NCBI GenBank assembly: GCA_036263655.1
Contig: DATAGP010000056.1
Location: forward strand, 1-64,000
Direction of reading: 5' to 3'
Length of the DNA stretch: 64,000 nt
From: Schlegelella_A sp036263655
GTDB lineage: Bacteria > Pseudomonadota > Gammaproteobacteria > Burkholderiales > Burkholderiaceae_C
Numbering within the stretch: position 1 is the first letter of the stretch; every line of letters begins with the position of its first letter. The notes beneath the pieces are model-generated. The model saw nothing but the letters and a program-made list of their open reading frames with translations. It searched no databases and was not told the DNA's origin. Shown one piece after another: positions 1-7,816 of this stretch. The position numbers were made by a program, and so were the translations under genes.

Positions 1-137
1 GTTTCTCCCCGTATTCCTGCCCACGATGGGGGCAGTCATCGAAGAATAGGGGAGCCACGCTTCCGCTCAGACCCCCCGATTCGCGGGGAGTCCGGCACCG
101 CTGTCGTCTCCTGCGCTGCCGCGGGCCTGCGGCCTCG

Positions 138-1685
138 CTACTTGTCGTCGAGCCCCAGCTCCTGGATCTTGCGCGTGATCGTGTTGCGCCCGATGCCGAG
201 CTTCTGCGCCGCCTCGATGCGGCGGCCTCGAGTGGTCTCGAGTGCCGTGACGATCAGCTGCGCCTCGAACTTGCGCGTGAGCGCGTCCCAGACCATGGGC
301 TCGCCGGCGCGCAGCATCTCTCGCGCCTCGCTCTCGAGGCCGGCCAGCCAGGGCCGCTCGATGGCCGGGGCCGAACCCGCGACGTCCACCGCGCTCGGCG
401 ACGCTGCGATGGCGGACGCTGCCGCGGCTGCCGTCGCCTCCGCGCCGGCATCGCCCGTCGGCGACCGCCGCGCGGCGACGCCGTCGGCGCCTGCCGCGCC
501 GGCGACCTCCGACGTGCCGCCCGGCGGCGCCGGCCGCTGCTGCAGCTCGGGCGGCAGGTCCTTGGCGTCGACCAGCTGCGCCGGCGCCATGACCGTGAGC
601 CAGTGGCAGATGTTCTCGAGCTGGCGGACGTTGCCGGGAAAGTCGAACTGCGCGAGCCGGGTGATCGCCGCATCGGTCAGCCGCTTGCCCTCGACGCCGA
701 GCTCGCGGGCGCTCTTCTGCAGGAAGAAGCGGGCCAACGGAGCGATGTCCTCGACGCGCTCGCGCAGCGCCGGCAGGCGCAGGCGGATGACGTTCAGGCG
801 GTGGAACAGGTCCTCGCGAAACGATCCCGCCTTGACCCGGGCCTCGAGGTCCTGGTGCGTCGCCGCGATGACCCGGACGTTGCTGCGCATCGGGTTGTGG
901 CCGCCGACGCGATAGAACTGGCCGTCGGCCAGGACGCGCAAGAGCCGCGTCTGCAGGTCGAACGGCATGTCGCCGATCTCGTCGAGGAAGAGCGTGCCGC
1001 CGTCGGCCTGCTCGAAGCGGCCGCGTCGCGTCGTCTGCGCGCCCGTGAACGCACCGCGCTCGTGCCCGAACAGCTCGGACTCGAGCAGGTCCTTGGGAAT
1101 GGCAGCGGTGTTGATCGCGACGAAGGGACCGCCGGCGCGCGGGCTGTGCTTGTGCAGCGCGTTGGCGACCAGCTCCTTGCCGGAACCCGACTCGCCCGTG
1201 ATCAGCACGGTGACGATGCTCTGGCTGAGCCGACCGATGGCGCGGAAGACATCCTGCATCGCCGGGGCCTGGCCCAGGATCTCGGGCACCTGCGCCGCCG
1301 TGGTCTCGCTGCCGGCCTCGTGCAGGCTTTCCTCGACGGCGCGGCGGATGAGGTCCACGGCCTTGGGGACGTCGAAGGGCTTCGGCAGGTAGTCGAATGC
1401 GCCGCCCTGGAAGGCGCTGACGGCGCTGTCCAGGTCGGAGAAGGCCGTCATGATGATGACCGGCAGGTCGCGATGCAGCGACTTGATCTTGTTGAGCAGC
1501 TCGATCCCCGAGCCGCCGGGCATGCGGATGTCCGACACCAGCACCTGCGGCTGGTCGTCGTCGAGCGCGGCGAGCACGTCGCGCGTGTTGGTGAAGCTGC
1601 GGACCGCGAACTCCTCGCGCGTCAGCGCCTTCTCGAGCACGAACCGGATCGATTGGTCGTCGTCGACGATCCAGATGGGTTTCAT
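138..1685 (-). CDS. ntrC: Nitrogen regulation response regulator NtrC
   Basis: Sigma-54-dependent activator that, when phosphorylated by NtrB, drives glnA and other nitrogen-scavenging genes. Of 515 residues, 1-120 form the receiver domain (acidic DDD at 8-10, phospho-acceptor Asp52 in SDIRMPG, Lys102 in LPKPF). The AAA+ domain has Walker A GESGSGKE near 164-171, the sigma-54 contact GAFTGA at 211-216 and Walker B with LFLDEIGD near 232-239. A Fis-type helix-turn-helix (RNTITRKI) ends the protein. An Ala/Gly/Pro-rich linker of roughly 65 residues separates the AAA+ and DNA-binding domains, longer than in enteric NtrC. It lies 25 bp downstream of ntrB on the same strand. Domain order and the glnA-ntrB context make the assignment firm. 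Confidence 0.97.
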   Translation of the reverse strand: MKPIWIVDDDQSIRFVLEKALTREEFAVRSFTNTRDVLAALDDDQPQVLVSDIRMPGGSGIELLNKIKSLHRDLPVIIMTAFSDLDSAVSAFQGGAFDYLPKPFDVPKAVDLIRRAVEESLHEAGSETTAAQVPEILGQAPAMQDVFRAIGRLSQSIVTVLITGESGSGKELVANALHKHSPRAGGPFVAINTAAIPKDLLESELFGHERGAFTGAQTTRRGRFEQADGGTLFLDEIGDMPFDLQTRLLRVLADGQFYRVGGHNPMRSNVRVIAATHQDLEARVKAGSFREDLFHRLNVIRLRLPALRERVEDIAPLARFFLQKSARELGVEGKRLTDAAITRLAQFDFPGNVRQLENICHWLTVMAPAQLVDAKDLPPELQQRPAPPGGTSEVAGAAGADGVAARRSPTGDAGAEATAAAAASAIAASPSAVDVAGSAPAIERPWLAGLESEAREMLRAGEPMVWDALTRKFEAQLIVTALETTRGRRIEAAQKLGIGRNTITRKIQELGLDDK

Positions 1686-1710
1686 CGGCAGCTCGAGTGT
1701 GCGCTTCGCG

Positions 1711-2817
1711 TCAGGCCAGCGGGATCAGGATCTTGAACACGGTTCGTCCGGGCTCGCTTTCGAACTCGACCGTGCCATGGTGCTGCTGGATGAAGGTCTG
1801 CGTGAGGGTGAGGCCCAAACCCGAGCCTCCTTCGCGGCCGGAGACGAGCGGAAAGAAGATCCGCTCGCGTACCGCCTCGGGGACGCCCGGCCCGTTGTCC
1901 TGGATATGCAATTCCAGTGCCAGTCGATGCCGCTGCTTGCCGAGCGTCACCTGGCGCACGACGCGGCTGCGCAGGACGATCCTGGCGTCGCCGATCTCGA
2001 TGCGCTCGGCCAGCGCCTCGGCGGCGTTGTGGACGATGTTCAGCACCGCCTGGATGAGCTGCTCGCGGTCGCCGTGGAACTCGGGAATCGAGGTGTCGTA
2101 GTCGCGCTCCGTCACGAGTCCGCGCGGGAACTCGGCCAGGATCAGCGCCCGCACCCGCTCACAGACCTCGTGGATGTTGACCATGCCGACGACGTGGGGC
2201 TTGCGATGCGGCGCGAGCAGCCGGTCCACGAGCACCTGCAGGCGATCGGCCTCCTTGATGATCACCTGCGTGTACTCGGTGAGCACCCGCGACTCGAGCT
2301 CCATCTCGAGCAGCTGGGCCGCGCCGCGGATGCCGCCGAGCGGGTTCTTGATCTCGTGCGCGAGGTTGCGAATCAGCTCCTTGGTCGCCTGGGCCTGCTC
2401 CAGGGCCCGCTCCTCGCGCTCCTGCCGCGTCTGCTGCTCGATCTCCACCAGCTCGACGACGACGTTGCGCGAGCCGTCGATCTGGTTGACCGTGACGTGC
2501 ACCGGGACGGGATCGCCGTGGCTCCCGGCCGGACGCTTCAGCTGCGCTTCGAGGCGGCTGGTGGAGAAGGCGTTGCGGCTGACCGCATGCACCGTCTCGC
2601 GGACGATCTGCGGATCGACGAACCAATCGAAGACCGAGCCGCGCGTGAGGTTGCGCCGGGACAGGCCGAGGACGTTCTCGAAGGAGGCATTGGCCGTCAC
2701 GCACTCGCCTTCGGGCGTGACGACAGCGACCAGGGTCGCCAGCAGATCGAGGGCAGCGTAGCGCGCCGTCGCGTCGCCGACCGGCGGCGCCGGCTCGCCC
2801 GATGCCGAGCCGGTCAC
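1711..2817 (-). CDS. ntrB: Nitrogen regulation sensor histidine kinase NtrB
   Basis: Soluble PAS-containing histidine kinase/phosphatase acting on NtrC, controlled in known systems by PII proteins. The 368 residues contain an N-terminal PAS domain (about 20-130), a HisKA dimerisation segment with the H-box LAHEIKNPLGG (His154), and an HATPase domain with N-box NIVHNAAEA, G1 DNGPGV and G2 GGSGLGL. No membrane segment is present, as expected for NtrB. The start is a GTG at 2817 that overlaps the stop of the upstream DUF4124 gene (GTGA), implying translational coupling. ntrC follows 25 bp downstream. Confidence 0.96.
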   Translation of the reverse strand: MTGSASGEPAPPVGDATARYAALDLLATLVAVVTPEGECVTANASFENVLGLSRRNLTRGSVFDWFVDPQIVRETVHAVSRNAFSTSRLEAQLKRPAGSHGDPVPVHVTVNQIDGSRNVVVELVEIEQQTRQEREERALEQAQATKELIRNLAHEIKNPLGGIRGAAQLLEMELESRVLTEYTQVIIKEADRLQVLVDRLLAPHRKPHVVGMVNIHEVCERVRALILAEFPRGLVTERDYDTSIPEFHGDREQLIQAVLNIVHNAAEALAERIEIGDARIVLRSRVVRQVTLGKQRHRLALELHIQDNGPGVPEAVRERIFFPLVSGREGGSGLGLTLTQTFIQQHHGTVEFESEPGRTVFKILIPLA

Positions 2818-3347
2818 TGGGTCCGCGGTGGCGGCAGCTTCTGCAGCTCGCGACGCAACGCCGCGATGTCGATCTGCTTGCGCTCGATGCTGGCGCGCAT
2901 CTCGGCGACGCGGTCGAGGTACTTCTGGAAGTTCTTCTCGTCGCCGCGCCGCTCGGGCTGGCCGTCGTTGAACTCCTTCTGCAGCGCCGCGAGGCGCTCT
3001 TCCTCGGTCTTCAGCTCGCTCTCGAGGATGCGGCGGGCGTCGCTGTCGCGGGCGCGCTGGGCCACCGGATCGATCCGCGCGCCGGCGGGGCTCGGGCCGG
3101 AGCTCACCGCGGGGACGGCCGTCCCGGCCCGCGGCTTCACCGTCTGGATGATGGTGATGGGCGCGCCGTCGATCTTCTTGCAGCCCAGCTTTTGCGCCTC
3201 CTGCGCCGTGATGGTGTTCTTGTAGTCGTTGCCCGGGCAGCGGTACATCTCGCTGCCGCCCTCGCTGGCTTGCGCCAAGGCAGCACCGGCGCTGCCTGCG
3301 GAGAGGAAGGCGAGGACGGCGGAAGAGAGGAAGCTGCGCTGGATCAT
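2814..3347 (-). CDS. Secreted DUF4124 domain protein between glnA and ntrB
   Basis: A 177-residue exported protein of unknown function. The ATG at 3345-3347 opens a signal peptide (about residues 1-25, ending ALAQA). A short DUF4124-like segment follows (MYRCPGNDYKNTIT, then GCKKIDG) with two cysteines. The C-terminal half is charged and probably coiled-coil (many E, K and R, RKQIDIAALRREL). The frame stays open far upstream inside glnA on the opposite phase, but only this ATG gives a sensible secreted protein. Its stop overlaps the ntrB GTG, so it is part of the ntrBC transcript. What a secreted protein does between glnA and ntrBC is unknown; it may simply be carried along. Confidence 0.85.
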   Translation of the reverse strand: MIQRSFLSSAVLAFLSAGSAGAALAQASEGGSEMYRCPGNDYKNTITAQEAQKLGCKKIDGAPITIIQTVKPRAGTAVPAVSSGPSPAGARIDPVAQRARDSDARRILESELKTEEERLAALQKEFNDGQPERRGDEKNFQKYLDRVAEMRASIERKQIDIAALRRELQKLPPPRTQ

Positions 3348-3461
3348 GGCGTGGGTCTCCGAGGCTCTAACGCCCGGCAGGCCGGCCGGGCTGACACCGG
3401 GCCGATTGTCTCGCAGGCTCCGTGAACCGCTCAGCCCGCTCGTCCCCACGAATGCACGAAA

Positions 3462-3492
3462 GCCCGGGGGATGCCGTTCGGCCCCCCCGGGC
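3462..3492 (-). terminator. GC-rich hairpin after glnA
   Basis: Nine-base perfect stem (GCCCGGGGG pairing with CCCCCGGGC) with a 13-base loop, followed on the minus strand by TTTCGT. It sits just past the glnA stop (3506) and before the DUF4124 gene (3347). It could act as an intrinsic terminator or attenuator that makes glnA more abundant than ntrBC. The T-run is short, so termination strength is uncertain. Confidence 0.55.
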
Positions 3493-3505
3493 CTGCCGCG
3501 GCCGC

Positions 3506-4921
3506 TTACAGGGAGTAGTACATGTCGAACTCGACCGGATGGGTCGTCATCCGGAAGCGCGTGACTTCCTGCATCTTCAGCTCGATGTAGGCGTCCAGGT
3601 AGGCGTCGGTGAAGACGCCGCCCTTGGTCAGGAAGGCACGGCCCTTGTCGAGGTAGTCGAGCGCCTGGTCGAGGCTCGAGCAGACGGTCGGGATCTTCGC
3701 GTCTTCCTCGGGCGGCAGGTGATACAGGTCCTTGCTGGCGGCCTCGCCCGGATGGATCTTGTTCTCGACGCCGTCGAGCCCGGCCATGAGGAGCGCCGAG
3801 AAGGCGAGGTACGGGTTGGCCTGGGGATCCGGGAAGCGCGCCTCGATGCGCCGACCCTTCGGGTTCGGGACGTATGGGATGCGGATCGATGCCGAGCGGT
3901 TGCGCGAGCTGTAGGCGAGCTTCACCGGCGCTTCGAATCCCGGCACCAGCCGCTTGTAGCTGTTGGTGCCCGGGTTGGTGATGGCGTTCAGGGCCCGGGC
4001 GTGCTTGATGATGCCGCCGATGTAGAAGAGCGCGAACTCCGAGAGGCCCGCATAGCCGTCGCCGGCGAACAGGTTCCTGCCGTCCTTCCACACCGACTGG
4101 TGCACGTGCATGCCGGAGCCGTTGTCGCCGACGATGGGCTTGGGCATGAAGGTCGCCGACTTGCCGTAGGAGTGGGCGACGTTCTGGATCACGTACTTCT
4201 GCAGCTGCAGCCAGTCGGCGCGCTGCACCAGCGTCGAGAACTTGGTGCCGATCTCCATCTGCGCCTGCGCCACCTCGTGGTGGTGGACCTCGACGGGGAT
4301 GCCCAGCGATTCCAGGATCAGGCACATCTCCGAGCGCATGTCCTGCATGGAGTCGATCGGCGGCGTCGGGAAGTAGCCGCCCTTGACGGACGGCCGGTAG
4401 CCCGAGTTGCCGTGCTCGTATTCCTTGGCCGAGTTCCAGGACGCCTCTTCCGACTCGACCTTCGCGAAGCAGCCGGACATGTCGACCTGCCAGCGCACGC
4501 TGTCGAAGATGAAGAATTCCGGCTCCGGGCCGAAGAAGGCGGCGTCGCCGAGGCCCGATGACTTCATGTATGCCTCGGCCCGCTTGGCGAGCGAACGCGG
4601 GTCGCGCTCGTACGGCTTGCCGTCGCCGGGCTCGAGCACGTCGCAGGTGAGCATCAGGGTCGGCTCTTCGAAGAACGGGTCGATGTTGGCCGTGCTCGGG
4701 TCGGGCATCAGCAGCATGTCGGACGCCTCGATGCCCTTCCAGCCGGCGATCGACGAGCCGTCGAACGCGTGCCCGCTCGTGAACTTGTCCTCGTCGAAGG
4801 CCGACAGCGGGACGGTGACGTGCTGCTCCTTGCCCCGGGTGTCGGTGAAGCGGAAGTCGATGAACTTGACCTCGCTCTCCTTCACCATGCTCATCACGTC
4901 GGCCACGGTCTTGGCTGCCAT
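3506..4921 (-). CDS. glnA: Glutamine synthetase, type I
   Basis: ATP-dependent ligation of ammonia to glutamate; dodecameric type I enzyme. The 471 residues match the usual 468-472. Visible motifs: FDGSSIAGW near the N-terminus, the catalytic-site segment NGSGMHVHQS, the Arg/ATP-binding stretch KLAYSSRNRSASIRIP, and the adenylylation loop KDLYHLPPEE with Tyr400, so GlnE-type control is expected. I start at the ATG at 4919-4921 because residues align with MAAKTVADV of GlnA and a GGAGAG Shine-Dalgarno lies 6 bases upstream; a longer in-frame extension to 5014 overlaps the promoter and lacks homology. Upstream are a sigma-54 promoter and NtrC dyads; ntrBC follows. Confidence 0.98.
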   Translation of the reverse strand: MAAKTVADVMSMVKESEVKFIDFRFTDTRGKEQHVTVPLSAFDEDKFTSGHAFDGSSIAGWKGIEASDMLLMPDPSTANIDPFFEEPTLMLTCDVLEPGDGKPYERDPRSLAKRAEAYMKSSGLGDAAFFGPEPEFFIFDSVRWQVDMSGCFAKVESEEASWNSAKEYEHGNSGYRPSVKGGYFPTPPIDSMQDMRSEMCLILESLGIPVEVHHHEVAQAQMEIGTKFSTLVQRADWLQLQKYVIQNVAHSYGKSATFMPKPIVGDNGSGMHVHQSVWKDGRNLFAGDGYAGLSEFALFYIGGIIKHARALNAITNPGTNSYKRLVPGFEAPVKLAYSSRNRSASIRIPYVPNPKGRRIEARFPDPQANPYLAFSALLMAGLDGVENKIHPGEAASKDLYHLPPEEDAKIPTVCSSLDQALDYLDKGRAFLTKGGVFTDAYLDAYIELKMQEVTRFRMTTHPVEFDMYYSL

Positions 4922-5022
4922 CAAGTGCTCTCCAGGCTTGAATTCGGGTTTTGGTGGGGGCGCGAGTCGGGGAGCCGGCGACGAAGTCGACGACCAAGCC
5001 CCAAAAATGCGCACCCGGTTTT

Positions 5023-5038
5023 AGCAGAAAACATGCCA
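5023..5038 (-). promoter_or_regulatory. Sigma-54 (-24/-12) promoter of glnA
   Basis: Minus-strand sequence TGGCATGTTTTCTGCT matches the RpoN consensus TGGCACG-N4-TTGCW, with GG and GC at the required 10-base separation and 14 of the conserved positions essentially intact (T for C at position 6, C for T at position 12). The predicted transcript start is about 5012, giving a leader of about 90 nt before the glnA ATG at 4921. Confidence 0.8.
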
Positions 5039-5054
5039 GTGAATTCCGGGTGAA

Positions 5055-5094
5055 AGCTCATCTTCGGTGCACGCCTGTGCACCGTATTGGCGCA
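5055..5094 (-). promoter_or_regulatory. Two NtrC-type dyads upstream of glnA
   Basis: The dyad at 5078-5094 reads TGCGCC-N5-GGTGCA on the minus strand, one mismatch from the NtrC consensus TGCACC-N5-GGTGCA. A weaker one at 5055-5071 has one perfect half (TGCACC) and a poor second half (TGAGCT). Their centres are 23 bp apart, about two helical turns, and lie near -74 and -51 relative to the predicted sigma-54 start. This fits cooperative NtrC binding and autogenous nitrogen control. Confidence 0.65.
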
Positions 5095-5104
5095 CAAACT
5101 GCGA

Positions 5105-5911
5105 TCAACGCACCAGCTCGGGACCGAGCTTCGCGTCGAGGTCATGCAGTCCCGCCAGCAGCCGTGCGAAGGCGGGAGCCATCAGCGCCGGGGCGCCCTT
5201 GACGCCGAGCTCGATGTGGCGGCCCCACTGCGGATGCTCGAGCGTCGGCAGGCTGAACACCTTGACGCCTGCGAACTCGGATTCGATCTGCTCCATGAGC
5301 GGCGTCAGCGTCGCCTCCATCGTCCCGAACACGATCACCGAGCGCTCGCGCGTCTGCGGCGACGACTGCAGAGCCGGATAGCAGGTGTCGAGGACCCATT
5401 CGATCATCGGCCATGCCATCACCGGGAAGCCCGGCACGAAGAAGACGCCGCCGTCGCCGCGCCGGACCGAGAAGCCGGCGATCTTGTTGAACGGATTGGG
5501 GATGATGGCGGCGCCCTGCGGGAACACGGCCATGTTCAGGCGATGCCGGTTGTCCTCGCGGTCGGGCTCGAACGGCTTGCCCTGCTCGCGCGCCATGTCG
5601 CGCATGCGTTCGAGCACGAGGTCGCGCGCCTGCGGATGCAGCTCGAGCGGTACGCCGAGCGCCGCCGCGGCGCACTGCCGCGTGTGGTCGTCGGGCGTCG
5701 CGCCGATGCCGCCGCACGAGAAGACGGCGTCGCCGCTGGCGAACGCGTCCTGAAGGTCCGCGGTGATGCGGCCGCGGTCGTCGCCGACGTACCGCGCCCA
5801 GGACAAGGCGAGCCCGCGCGTCTCGAGGAGCTCGATCACCTTGGGCAGGTGCTTGTCGGCGCGCTTGCCGGAGAGGATCTCGTCGCCGACGATGATCAGG
5901 CCGAAATTCAT
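5105..5911 (-). CDS. CinA/MoCF-type molybdopterin-binding-fold protein
   Basis: A 268-residue protein with the MogA/MoeA-like fold in its first 170 residues: start MNFGLIIVGDEILSGKR, then FSCGGIGATPDDHT, the nucleotide/pterin-binding loop of this family, and a later FVPGFPVMAWPM. This is the N-terminal domain of CinA without the C-terminal nicotinamide-mononucleotide deamidase domain. Related short proteins are annotated competence/damage-inducible protein A-like, but their substrate is not known; ADP-ribose or nucleotide pyrophosphatase activity has been reported for the COG1058 domain. The ATG at 5909-5911 overlaps the stop of the upstream EI24 gene (ATGA), and it is the last gene of a five-gene operon. 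Confidence 0.85.
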   Translation of the reverse strand: MNFGLIIVGDEILSGKRADKHLPKVIELLETRGLALSWARYVGDDRGRITADLQDAFASGDAVFSCGGIGATPDDHTRQCAAAALGVPLELHPQARDLVLERMRDMAREQGKPFEPDREDNRHRLNMAVFPQGAAIIPNPFNKIAGFSVRRGDGGVFFVPGFPVMAWPMIEWVLDTCYPALQSSPQTRERSVIVFGTMEATLTPLMEQIESEFAGVKVFSLPTLEHPQWGRHIELGVKGAPALMAPAFARLLAGLHDLDAKLGPELVR

Positions 5912-6816
5912 GGCGGGAGTCCGTTCGGGGAAAGCGATGGCGCGCCGAGGGCGGGCGGGACGACGGCGGCCGTCGCCGGCGTGGCCGCGAGGGCGGTCGA
6001 GGCTTCTTCGGCGCGCAGGCGTTCGAGCGCGGTCAGCAGGTAGTGCGCGAACCACAGCGACGAGAACGCGAACACCAGCGTGTAGAGCCAGATCGAGATC
6101 AGGATCAGCAGCGGCGCCAGGACCAGCGCCAGGGCGCTCACCGCCCACAGCAGCGAAGGCGCGGCGCCGAGCGCGCCGGCGGCGACGCCCATGCCGAGCA
6201 GCGGCCAGCGCCGCTCGTGCAGCAGACGCACGCGCTCGCTGCCGCTGGCGAACTCGACGAGCACATCGAAGGCGAGGACGCGGTACGTGAGCCAGCCCCA
6301 GATCAGCGGCGGCAGGATCAGCACGAGCGGCGGCACGAACCACAGCGGGATGCTGACGATCAGCGCGGCCAGGGCGACGAGCGTGCAGCCCAGCGACCAC
6401 GCCAGCCCGTGCAGGAAGCCGGCGCCGCGGGCGCGGACCAGGGTCGGGAAGCGCCGGGCGGCGACGAGGCGCACGATGGCCGGCGTCATCAGAAGGGCCA
6501 CGACGAAGAGCGTCACGACGATGAAGACCGGCACCGCGAGGGCGACGATGAGGAGCGGCGCGAGGACGCTGCGAAAGCCGCCGAGTCCGACCGACTCGAG
6601 CCAGGCGAACAGCGAGCCGAGCAGGCTCCAGCTCTCGAGCGACTCGCGCAAGGCGCCGACCGCCGGCTCCCAGAGGTAGTAGCCGAGCGCTGCCGCACCG
6701 CCGCCGACCACGACCAGCGGAGCGACCGACAGCAGGATCACCTTCGGATGCAGGCAGTAGGCGGCGGCGCGCCAGAAGGCATCGAGGATGTCGCGCACGC
6801 CGCGCGGCGAGCTCAC
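5908..6816 (-). CDS. EI24-domain membrane protein
   Basis: A 302-residue inner-membrane protein resembling the EI24/CysZ family. Several hydrophobic segments are visible (VILLSVAPLVVVGGGAAALG, then three central pairs around VPVFIVVTLFVVALLM, LAWSLGCTLVALAALIVS and LALVLAPLLILISIWLYTLVF). The C-terminal tail is Ala/Pro-rich. Translation most probably begins at a GTG (6816), which forms a GTGA overlap with the stop of the sterol-desaturase-like gene; no ATG is well placed. CysZ imports sulfate in enterics, but there are no cysteine-synthesis genes here, so the substrate cannot be inferred. Confidence 0.8.
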   Translation of the reverse strand: MSSPRGVRDILDAFWRAAAYCLHPKVILLSVAPLVVVGGGAAALGYYLWEPAVGALRESLESWSLLGSLFAWLESVGLGGFRSVLAPLLIVALAVPVFIVVTLFVVALLMTPAIVRLVAARRFPTLVRARGAGFLHGLAWSLGCTLVALAALIVSIPLWFVPPLVLILPPLIWGWLTYRVLAFDVLVEFASGSERVRLLHERRWPLLGMGVAAGALGAAPSLLWAVSALALVLAPLLILISIWLYTLVFAFSSLWFAHYLLTALERLRAEEASTALAATPATAAVVPPALGAPSLSPNGLPP

Positions 6817-7799
6817 CGTCCGACCATCCGCTTCATGCCGAGCCATTGCTGCTGCCAGAAGCCTTGCCCGTAGTCGCGGCCGCCGAACTCCGGCAGCTGG
6901 TCGCGCACGCCGGTCGGGTCGGTGCGCCGCTCGAAGTTGGCGGTGCCGAACAGGATGTCCCACACCGGGAAGAGGACCGCGAAGTTGTGCCCGCCCAGGG
7001 ACGCCGGACCGTTCGACTCGTGCCCGAGGCCGATCGAGTGGTGCAGCCGGTGGAAGCGCGGGCTGACGAAGAAGCGCTCGAGCACGGTGCCGAAGCCGAC
7101 CCGGGCATTGGCGTGCGACAGGCTCTCGAGCAGCTGGGTGCAGGCGACGACGGCGACGAACTGCCCCGGCGCGATGCCGACGAAATGGGCGACCAGGACG
7201 ATGGCGCTGTCGCGCATCAGGTCGTCGAGGAGGTGGCCCCGGTTGTCGCTCCACTTCGTCATCTGACGCTGGCTGTGATGCAGCGAGTGCAGGCCCCACC
7301 ACCAGCGCAGGCCGTGCTGGCCGCGGTGCAGCCAGTAGTCGATGAAGTCGAAGAGGACCAGGTAGGCGAAGAAGGCGAACAGTGCGCTGCTGGTCACGCC
7401 CGGCCACCAGCCCGCGATGGCGGCGTCGAGGTGCCACGTGGCCATGCCGCGCATGCGCAGCTCGCCGACGACCCCGTCCCAGAGCGGGTCGATGGTGAAG
7501 AAGAGCGCCAGCCGGAACAGGCCCAGGCGATGCAGCAGCGTGTAGGCGATGTCGAGACGGACGGCCTGCCGGTCGGTGACCGCCTCCACCGGCCGCCAGC
7601 GCTCCAGCGCGCCGATGAAGACGACGATGACGGCGATCTCGATGAGGCCGACCAGGACCCAGCCGGTGCCGACGAAGGCGTCCTCCAGCAGGTTCGCGAA
7701 GCCCAGGTCATAAGCGAGCGGCTGCACCAGCGACTCGAAGAGCGCCTGCTGGGCCGCGCCGAAGGCGTTCGTCAGGGGACGCAGGACGAGGTCGAGCAT
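6813..7799 (-). CDS. Sterol desaturase / fatty acid hydroxylase family membrane enzyme
   Basis: A 328-residue membrane-bound diiron enzyme family member. The histidine clusters are in the right order: DYWLHRGQH (about 167-175), WWGLHSLHHSQ about 10-15 residues later, and FHRLHHSIG near 270, the classic HxxxH, HxxHH, HxxHH pattern. Four or more hydrophobic segments precede and flank them. Family members hydroxylate or desaturate lipids (ceramide, alkylglycerol, carotenoid, sterol); the exact substrate is not evident. It sits between a polysaccharide deacetylase and an EI24 membrane protein, suggesting an envelope-lipid role. ATG at 7797-7799; its stop overlaps the next gene. Confidence 0.88.
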   Translation of the reverse strand: MLDLVLRPLTNAFGAAQQALFESLVQPLAYDLGFANLLEDAFVGTGWVLVGLIEIAVIVVFIGALERWRPVEAVTDRQAVRLDIAYTLLHRLGLFRLALFFTIDPLWDGVVGELRMRGMATWHLDAAIAGWWPGVTSSALFAFFAYLVLFDFIDYWLHRGQHGLRWWWGLHSLHHSQRQMTKWSDNRGHLLDDLMRDSAIVLVAHFVGIAPGQFVAVVACTQLLESLSHANARVGFGTVLERFFVSPRFHRLHHSIGLGHESNGPASLGGHNFAVLFPVWDILFGTANFERRTDPTGVRDQLPEFGGRDYGQGFWQQQWLGMKRMVGR

Positions 7800-7816
7800 G
7801 CGCGTCTGTCGTCGAT

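Noticed and set aside
68..90. Hairpin downstream of ntrC as a terminator
   Set aside because: A 9-bp stem with one G-T pair exists, but no T-run follows and the region is short; evidence is too thin to list.
4922..5014. N-terminal extension of glnA to 5014
   Set aside because: It lacks GlnA homology, covers the leader, and the ATG at 4921 has a good ribosome site.
5066..5083. Perfect palindrome GGTGCAC-GCCT-GTGCACC as an independent NtrC site
   Set aside because: The arms face the wrong way for the TGCACC-N5-GGTGCA consensus; it is better read as the junction of two adjacent dyads.
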